Below are positions 58,810-64,000 of a DNA stretch of 64,000 bases, in pieces. The stretch covers positions 18,441 to 82,440 of the forward strand of contig SFJO01000018.1 of the NCBI GenBank assembly GCA_004555865.1, read 5' to 3'. The notes beneath the pieces are model-generated. The model was not told the DNA's origin and did no database searches. It saw only the letters and a program-made list of their open reading frames with translations. The DNA comes from Oscillospiraceae bacterium. GTDB taxonomy: Bacteria > Bacillota > Clostridia > Oscillospirales > Ruminococcaceae. The first letter of the stretch is position 1, and the number at the start of each line of letters is the position of its first letter. Made by a program: the position numbers and the translations under genes.

Positions 58810-60768
58810 TTGAGCGCATTGTCAAACAAGAGCCGCGCTTCCTGGCTGCGGTTCGCTTTCGGGTGCCTTCTGGGGGCAGCCACCTTTCTTCTCTTATACG
58901 GAACCACCCCGCTGGATGTGACCAACGATGCCTGGCTGCGGGGCGGCTTTGTGGAAAAGGACTGCATCCAGCATTACACCGGCTGGCTGTTCTACCGTCA
59001 AAGCAAACTGGGGCTGCCCTTGTGCACTGCAGACGGCATCAACTGGCCGCAGGGGTTAAGCGTCGCCTTTACCGACTCCATTCCCCTGTTCGCCGCGCTG
59101 TTCCGCCTTCTGTCGCCGCTCCTGCCCGGCACATTCCAGTATTTCGGGCTGTTCTCCTTCCTCTGCTATGCGCTGCAGGGCGGGTTTGCCGCATTGCTGC
59201 TCGGGTTGTTCGTGCAGAAGCTCCCCTTGGTGCTTTTGGGTACAGTGCCTTTTGTGTTCAGCCCGATTCTGGTTGAGCGCACCTTTCGCCATCCCTCCCT
59301 CGCCGCGCACTTTCTCATTCTGGCGGCCCTGTACTATTACATTCGCGGCCGGCGGGAGAGGCGCTGTTTCTTTCCCGGGCTGTTCGCGCTGAATTGCCTG
59401 ACCATTGGCGTGCATCCCTACTTTGTCCCCATAACCTATGCCCTCACCGCCGCCCTCGCGCTGGAATGCGCAGCTGCTTCCCGCAAACCGCTGCCCTGCC
59501 TGGGCAGTGTGGCGGGCAACCTGGCCGGCACCGTGGCGGTCGGCTGGCTGTTCGGCCTGTTTACCGGCTCGGCCAGCGGCGGCAGTGAAGTGGAATATGG
59601 CTATTTCGGCATGAATCTGAACGCCCTGTGGAACCCCACCAGCCGCTGGAGCACCGTGTGGAGCCGGGTGCTGCCGGTGCAGAACCAGACCGGCGGCAAC
59701 TACGATGCCTTCAACTATCTGGGGCTTGGCGTACTGCTTGCGGGCATTGTGCTGCTGGTCTGGTCGGCCGTGCATTGGCGGCAAACGCTGGCGCTTTGGC
59801 GCCGCCACTGGGCGCTGGTGCTGGTCTGCCTGTGCCTGACGGTGTTCGCCGTCAGCAATGTGGTCACGGCCAACGGGGCCACCCTGTTTACCCTGCCTCT
59901 GCCCCATGTTCTGGTGCGCCTGGCCACCACCTTCCGCTCCAGCGGCCGGCTGTTCTGGCCGGTATACTACCTGATTTTTCTCAGCTGTCTGGTCTTTTTG
60001 CTGCGTCGCCTTCCTTCAGTTCGCTGGGCCGCCCTTGGGCTGGCCGCGCTGGCGGCCGTTCAGCTGTGGGATATTTCTCCGGCACTGCTCACGCGCAGCC
60101 GGGAAATGCGCCAATACCAGACGGAATACCAGACCCCGCTCATCAGCGCTTTCTGGCAGCAGGCGGCCGGGCAGTACCAGCACATCCTCTCGCTGGACGG
60201 CTTGCAGGAAGAGCCGCTTTTCCTGGCGCTGTGGGCCGCCGACAACGGCCTGACCACCAACGACCCCTTTGCCGCCCGCTGGGATGAAGCGGCCCTGGCC
60301 GCACAGCGCCAGCAGCAGATTGATTCCCTGCTGGCCGGTCAGCCGCAGGAGGGCTGCCTGTATCTGGTGCAGGACGAGGGCCTGTTTTTGCAGCTGGCCG
60401 AGGTTCTGCAGGATCAGGCGCTCTGCGCCAAGCTGGACGATACCTGGTATATCATCGCGCCCGGCATGAATTACGACGGCGGTGATGTGCAGCGCTATGG
60501 CGACGCCTATCCTCTGCGCATCTGTGATTACACTGACAGCCTGTGGGACCATGGGGTTCTGACGCGGGAAGCGCCTTACCAGACCGTGCTGTTCTATGAC
60601 TGTGCCTTCACGCGCCGCCGCCTGGAAGGGATGCAGGCCCTGCGCGCCGACGGCGTAGATTATCCCATTTTGAACGTTGACGACAAGGATGCCGGCTGGC
60701 TGATGGTCACGCTGGACATCCCGGATGCCCACACTTTACAGGGCAAAGAATTGGAGAGTATCGCATGA
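58810..60768 (+). CDS. Large polytopic membrane protein, DUF6311-like
   Basis: A 652-residue protein starts at TTG 58810 with GGAGG about 9 nt upstream. It has roughly 11 hydrophobic segments over residues 10-410 and a soluble C-terminal domain of about 230 residues. The first external loop has DVTNDAWLRGGFVEKDCIQHYTGWLFYR, then NWPQGLSVAFTDSIPL, a pattern I associate with DUF6311 membrane proteins and with GT-C-like transferases. The enzymatic role is unknown. Its stop overlaps rluA (ATGA). No promoter is obvious other than that of the upstream tRNA. Confidence 0.6.
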   Translation: MSALSNKSRASWLRFAFGCLLGAATFLLLYGTTPLDVTNDAWLRGGFVEKDCIQHYTGWLFYRQSKLGLPLCTADGINWPQGLSVAFTDSIPLFAALFRLLSPLLPGTFQYFGLFSFLCYALQGGFAALLLGLFVQKLPLVLLGTVPFVFSPILVERTFRHPSLAAHFLILAALYYYIRGRRERRCFFPGLFALNCLTIGVHPYFVPITYALTAALALECAAASRKPLPCLGSVAGNLAGTVAVGWLFGLFTGSASGGSEVEYGYFGMNLNALWNPTSRWSTVWSRVLPVQNQTGGNYDAFNYLGLGVLLAGIVLLVWSAVHWRQTLALWRRHWALVLVCLCLTVFAVSNVVTANGATLFTLPLPHVLVRLATTFRSSGRLFWPVYYLIFLSCLVFLLRRLPSVRWAALGLAALAAVQLWDISPALLTRSREMRQYQTEYQTPLISAFWQQAAGQYQHILSLDGLQEEPLFLALWAADNGLTTNDPFAARWDEAALAAQRQQQIDSLLAGQPQEGCLYLVQDEGLFLQLAEVLQDQALCAKLDDTWYIIAPGMNYDGGDVQRYGDAYPLRICDYTDSLWDHGVLTREAPYQTVLFYDCAFTRRRLEGMQALRADGVDYPILNVDDKDAGWLMVTLDIPDAHTLQGKELESIA

Positions 60769-61700
60769 GAGTGATCAAAGTACGCAGCCTGATTCCGGTT
60801 CGGTTGGATAAGTACCTGATGGACCAGTTTCCCACCTTGGGGCCGGGCCGTTTGAACAAGGCCCTGCGGGAAAACAAAATTAAATTGAACGGAAAGAAGC
60901 AGCCCCTGGCCACCCGGGTGCAGAACGGTGACGAGATCCGGCTGTTCATTCTGGACGATGTGCTGGACGGTGCCGACGGCAAAGGCGCGGTGAGCGGCGC
61001 CCGCTGCCCGGCCCAGCCGGTGTATGAGGACGAGCAGCTGCTGATCGTCAACAAACCCGCCGGGCTGCCCAGCCAGGGCCCCAGCGATGAGGACAATCTG
61101 GAAAGCCGCGTTGCCCTGTACCACGCGCAGAATGGCGGCAAGGGGCCTGCCCCCCAGCTGTGCCATCGGCTGGATACCGGCACCAGCGGCCTGGTGGTGC
61201 TGGCCAAGACGCCGGAGGCCGAAGCCCTGATGGGCCAGCTCATTCGGGACCACAAGATGCGCAAGAGCTATGTGTGCGTTACGTTTGGCCGCCCCCGCCC
61301 GGAAGCCGCCAGCCTGGAAGGCTATCTGGTCAAGGATGCCGCCAAGGGCATGGTTTATATCCAGCAGGACAATGTGCCCGGGGCCCGTCCCGTGCGCACC
61401 GATTACAAAACCCTGGCCATCAGCGGGCGGCTGGCGCTGCTGCAGGTGGAGCTGATCACCGGGCGCACCCACCAGATCCGGGCCCATCTGGCCAGCATCG
61501 GCTGCCCCATCCTGGGCGACAGCAAGTACGGCAACAATGCGGCCAACCGGGAACTGAAGCTGAAGTACCAGGCCCTGTGCGCCTACGAGCTGCGCTTCCC
61601 TGATCTGCACGGCACCCCGCTGGAGGCCGTGAGCGGCAAGGTGCTGCACTGCGAAAAGCCCTGGTATTACCGTCAGATTCTGGACGGCACCCTGAAATAA
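60765..61700 (+). CDS. RluA-family pseudouridine synthase
   Basis: A 311-residue enzyme isomerises uridine in rRNA or tRNA. It has an N-terminal S4 domain (LDKYLMDQF, LRENKIKLNGKK), then the catalytic core with HRLDTGTSGLVVLAK near residue 134 (catalytic Asp) and GRTHQIRAHLASIGCPILGD near residue 230. This matches the RluA/RluC/RluD class; which uridine is modified cannot be read. The start overlaps the membrane-protein stop in an ATGA junction. A terminator follows. Confidence 0.93.
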   Translation: MRVIKVRSLIPVRLDKYLMDQFPTLGPGRLNKALRENKIKLNGKKQPLATRVQNGDEIRLFILDDVLDGADGKGAVSGARCPAQPVYEDEQLLIVNKPAGLPSQGPSDEDNLESRVALYHAQNGGKGPAPQLCHRLDTGTSGLVVLAKTPEAEALMGQLIRDHKMRKSYVCVTFGRPRPEAASLEGYLVKDAAKGMVYIQQDNVPGARPVRTDYKTLAISGRLALLQVELITGRTHQIRAHLASIGCPILGDSKYGNNAANRELKLKYQALCAYELRFPDLHGTPLEAVSGKVLHCEKPWYYRQILDGTLK

Positions 61701-61710
61701 TCGCTTTTCT

Positions 61711-61751
61711 GTCTTCCACTGCCCTCGGGTTCGCAATGGAAGACATTTTTG
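61711..61751 (+). terminator. Terminator after the RluA-family gene
   Basis: GTCTTCCA (61711-61718) and TGGAAGAC (61737-61744) form an 8-bp stem with ATTTTTG after it. Confidence 0.75.
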
Positions 61752-61841
61752 TACCGCCGTCTGTGTGCGGGCCTTTTTCACGCTGCACGCAGACGTCTCG
61801 AATTCCCCGCGGAGCTTCCGCAAAGAGAAAAGGAGCCGCCC

Positions 61842-62642
61842 ATGGAATTTCTCACCTTGAACACCGGCGCACAGCTGCCTATGATCGGCTTCGGGACCTG
61901 GGGTGTGCGCGGCGAAGAAGGCAAGCGCAGCATTCTGGACGCACTGGAACTGGGCTACCGTCTGGTCGATACGGCCCTGATGTACAAAAACCACGCCATG
62001 GTCGGGGCTGCCCTGCGGGAAAGCGGCCTACCCCGCGCCGAATTATTCCTCACCACCAAATTAAACCGCCCCTGCAGCAGCTATCCGGCCGCCAAGGCGG
62101 GCATTGAGCAATGCCTGAACGAACTGCAAACGGACTATCTGGACCTTTTGCTGATCCACGAACCATACGAAAACGCCCTTGCCATGTATCAGGCTATGAA
62201 CGAGGCTGTTCGCTCCGGCACGGTCCGTGCCATCGGCATTTCCAACTTCAGCCCGGCGGAGTATGAGGCGTTTCTCACCCAGTGCGGTGTGGTGCCCGCG
62301 GTCAACCAGATTGAATCCCACGTGTACCACCCGCAGCTGGGGTTCCGTCAGGCGCTGAACAAGCATGGCACACAGATGCAGTCCTGGGCGCCCTTCACCG
62401 AGGGCCGCAAGCCCATCTTTTCCGAGCCGGTTCTGTGTGAAATCGGGGCCGCTCATGACAAAAGCGCGGCACAGGTGGCCCTGCGCTATCTGACGCAGAA
62501 TGGCATTGCCGTCATTCCCAAATCCGTTCATCGGGAACGGATGGCGCAGAATCTGGCCCTCTTCGACTTTATGCTCACGCCGGAAGAGCTGGCCCGCATT
62601 CGGCAGCTGGACCTGGGCGCTTCCCTGTTCGGCTGGTATTAA
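61842..62642 (+). CDS. Aldo/keto reductase
   Basis: A 266-residue NADPH-dependent reductase of the AKR fold: GFGTWGV near residue 18, the catalytic tetrad in VDTALMYKN (Asp, Tyr), TTKLNR (Lys) and LLIHEP (His), and a late IPKSVHRERMAQNL that binds the cofactor phosphate. Substrates of such enzymes range over small aldehydes and ketones. AAAAGGAG precedes ATG 61842. A LysR-family regulator gene follows in the same direction 66 nt downstream and may control it. Confidence 0.93.
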   Translation: MEFLTLNTGAQLPMIGFGTWGVRGEEGKRSILDALELGYRLVDTALMYKNHAMVGAALRESGLPRAELFLTTKLNRPCSSYPAAKAGIEQCLNELQTDYLDLLLIHEPYENALAMYQAMNEAVRSGTVRAIGISNFSPAEYEAFLTQCGVVPAVNQIESHVYHPQLGFRQALNKHGTQMQSWAPFTEGRKPIFSEPVLCEIGAAHDKSAAQVALRYLTQNGIAVIPKSVHRERMAQNLALFDFMLTPEELARIRQLDLGASLFGWY

Positions 62643-62708
62643 CCCGCAGAACGGGCCCGGCCGGCCAATCCTGAAGGACCCTTTTGAAAAGAGGAGGTGC
62701 AAACGGCC

Positions 62709-63599
62709 GTGGAACTCCGCGTCCTGAATTATTTTCTGGCCATCGCCCGGGAAGAAAACTTCACCCGGGCCGCGCAGCAGCTGCATGTGACACAGCCTAC
62801 CCTTTCCCGCCAGATCGCCGATCTGGAACAGGAGCTGGGCGTAAAGCTGTTTCGCCGCAGCAACCACAATGTCGTTCTCACCGAGGACGGCATGATTCTC
62901 AAGCGCCGGGCACAGGAGCTTCTCACTCTTGCGGATAAAACCAAACGGGACTTTCTGCACCGGGGCGAACAGCTGGAGGGCACCGTCGCCATCGGCAGCG
63001 GAGAGTTTCTGGCCACTCGCTGCCTGACCGACTGCATCGCGGCATTTCACCGGATGCACCCACAGGTGCGCTATGAGCTGGTCAGCGGCAACGCCGGAAA
63101 CTTGCTGGACCAGATTGAGCGCGGGCTGCTTGACCTTGCACTGCTTGCCGAACCCATTGACATCCGCAAATACGACTTTGTGCCCACCCCGGTTCAGGAA
63201 GAATGGGGTGCACTGGTGCAGGCGGACTCGGCACTGGCTCAAAAGGCCAGCCTTTCCCCGCAGGATCTGGTCGGCCTGCCCCTGATCTCCTGCCTGAGCG
63301 ACCCCGCCCAGGAGCGGCTGCAAGCCTGGTTTGGCCCTTACGCCGGGCAGCTTGACGTTCTTGCCCGCGGAAGCCTGATGTACAACGAGGCGCTTCTCGC
63401 CCAAAGCAACGTTGGGGCGGTGATCGGTATTCGGCTGGCCTGCCAGTACACCGGCCTGCGGTTTGTCCCCTTTTCCCCGCCGCTGCAAAACCGCACTGCG
63501 CTGATCTGGAAAAAAGAGCAGGTATTCTCCACCGCCACCTCTGCCTTTCTGGAGTTTGCCAGAGAATACCTTTTAGGCATTTCTAGCAATAATGGATAA
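62709..63599 (+). CDS. LysR-family transcriptional regulator
   Basis: A 296-residue protein has the LysR winged helix at residues 1-60 (LRVLNYFLAIAREENFTRAA, HVTQPTLSRQIADLE) and a periplasmic-binding-protein-like effector domain from about residue 90. The start is taken as GTG 62709 with GAGGAGG 11 nt before; the frame is open four codons further. It follows the aldo/keto reductase and precedes a MerR-type region with a dyad promoter. Confidence 0.9.
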   Translation: MELRVLNYFLAIAREENFTRAAQQLHVTQPTLSRQIADLEQELGVKLFRRSNHNVVLTEDGMILKRRAQELLTLADKTKRDFLHRGEQLEGTVAIGSGEFLATRCLTDCIAAFHRMHPQVRYELVSGNAGNLLDQIERGLLDLALLAEPIDIRKYDFVPTPVQEEWGALVQADSALAQKASLSPQDLVGLPLISCLSDPAQERLQAWFGPYAGQLDVLARGSLMYNEALLAQSNVGAVIGIRLACQYTGLRFVPFSPPLQNRTALIWKKEQVFSTATSAFLEFAREYLLGISSNNG

Positions 63600-63602
63600 G
63601 CA

Positions 63603-63632
63603 TTGGACAGTGCACAGTCCAAATTCTATAAT
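63603..63632 (+). promoter_or_regulatory. Dyad-containing promoter upstream of the MerR-type region
   Basis: TTGGACAGTGCACAGTCCAA (63603-63622) is a 20-bp palindrome with only one mismatched pair. Its left arm supplies a weak -35 (TTGGAC); an 18-nt spacer leads to a perfect -10 TATAAT (63627-63632). It looks like an operator for the LysR or MerR regulator encoded on either side. Confidence 0.7.
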
Positions 63633-63727
63633 GAAGGTGTTCAAAGCAGGAAGCGATTCCGCTTTGGGCACCTGATTTTTGTTTTGGGCACCGCGATCGG
63701 TTCCGGTGCCCCGGAAAGGGCGTTGGT

Positions 63728-64000
63728 ATGACGATTCAGGAAGCAAGCGAGCGTTACCGCATTCCCCTGCACATTCTGCAGGAGTATGAACGCTGGGGGC
63801 TTTGCTGCGCCGTAAAGGACGTTATGGGTGCATGGCAGTATGACCAGACCGACATTGAACGCCTGGCTGAGCCAGAATGGCCTGACGGAATCCTGATTTT
63901 TCCATACTCTGGGGCAGCCCGAATGCAAACTTCGCAATCCGGGTTTTCAAATTTTCCAATCATCTCAACAGGAGGGTTTCTCATGAGTAAAAAACTGGTT
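63728..64000 (+). CDS. MerR-type helix-turn-helix protein, reading into the next gene (window edge)
   Basis: ATG 63728 follows AAAGGG and starts MTIQEASERYRIPLHILQEY, then ERWGLCC and GAWQYDQTDIERLA, a MerR-type winged helix of about 47 residues. After that the sequence loses resemblance (Pro/Ser/Gly-rich) and stays open without a stop to 64000. At 63983 the same frame reaches an ATG with its own GGAGGG site (MSKKLV), probably the start of the next gene. Thus the regulator lacks its usual C-terminal half and its own stop: either a truncated remnant or a true fusion. Confidence 0.6.
   Translation, partial: MTIQEASERYRIPLHILQEYERWGLCCAVKDVMGAWQYDQTDIERLAEPEWPDGILIFPYSGAARMQTSQSGFSNFPIISTGGFLMSKKLV
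63983..64000 (+). CDS. Start of the next gene (six codons visible)
   Basis: GGAGGG, 6 nt, then ATG AGT AAA AAA CTG GTT, giving MSKKLV. Many flavodoxins of clostridia begin this way, and the neighbourhood of an aldo/keto reductase and LysR/MerR regulators would suit one, but six codons cannot prove it. Confidence 0.35.

Noticed and set aside
1..64000. CRISPR array, prophage, integrative element, toxin-antitoxin or defence island
   Set aside because: No spaced direct repeats, phage genes, integrase with attachment sites or defence modules were seen; apart from the transposase remnant the window reads as core chromosome.

Overview
The window is a GC-rich (roughly 58-60% by eye), gene-dense chromosomal segment from a Gram-positive Clostridia-type bacterium. 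Gene content and order point to an Oscillospiraceae/Ruminococcaceae relative (Faecalibacterium, Subdoligranulum or Gemmiger-like); that placement is inference. Firmicutes signatures read directly are the sepF-ylmH-divIVA division block, the scr(SRP RNA)-dnaX-ybaB-recR block, the phoH-ybeY-dgkA-era-yqzL-recO block, mini-RNase III, class III fructose-1,6-bisphosphatase, MutS2, and the sporulation-family genes yqfC, yqfD and ylbJ. There is no rRNA operon, CRISPR array, prophage or intact mobile element. The only transposon trace is a decayed transposase at about 16.1-16.7 kb.

Layout. 0-16 kb, minus strand: uvrBA; miaB; ylbF; mutS-mutL-miaA-HlyD-like adaptor; then sepF-ylmH-divIVA from its own strong promoter. 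16-21 kb: transposase remnant; an RsmF-like rRNA m5C methyltransferase; a 48-residue Asn/Ser/Thr-rich small protein on the plus strand; mrnC, obgE, rpmA and rplU with an L21-type leader. 21-27.5 kb: a small hypothetical gene, a nucleoside salvage operon (deoD-cdd-pdp), a tyrosine phosphatase and fbp. 27.7-32.9 kb, plus strand: a radical SAM activase-like protein, a polytopic GT-C-like membrane protein and two unrecognised proteins. 33-37 kb, minus: metF, a free-standing MetH reactivation protein and a MetH lacking that domain. 37-43 kb, minus: ftsK/spoIIIE, a YgiQ-type radical SAM protein and a ComEC-like metallo-beta-lactamase. 43-44.5 kb, plus: a PerR/Fur-type and a TetR-type regulator, each with notable upstream signals. 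44.5-53.2 kb, minus: phoH, ybeY, dgkA, era, yqzL, recO, mutS2 and vanZ, preceded by yqfC-yqfD. 53.2-64 kb, mostly plus: ylbJ, a small four-cysteine protein, SRP RNA, dnaX, ybaB, recR, a truncated Asp/Glu-racemase-like gene (minus), tRNA-Leu(UAA), a DUF6311-like membrane protein, rluA, an aldo/keto reductase, a LysR regulator and a MerR-type N-terminal domain that runs in frame into the next gene at the window edge.

Functionally this is a genome-maintenance and translation block: mismatch repair (MutS, MutL, MutS2), excision repair (UvrA, UvrB), recombination (RecO, RecR), polymerase clamp loading (DnaX), tRNA and rRNA modification (MiaA and MiaB acting in sequence on A37, RluA, RsmF-like), and ribosome assembly or quality control (ObgE, Era, YbeY, MrnC, YlmH). 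One-carbon/methionine metabolism and nucleoside salvage are interleaved. I did not find an obvious complete novel system. The best leads are a Per-box-like palindrome filling the spacer of a promoter upstream of the Fur-family gene, the missing L27 extension together with missing prp, the Asn/Ser/Thr-rich micro-gene, the unrecognised membrane-protein group at 28.6-32.9 kb, and the MerR reading frame that continues into the next gene.
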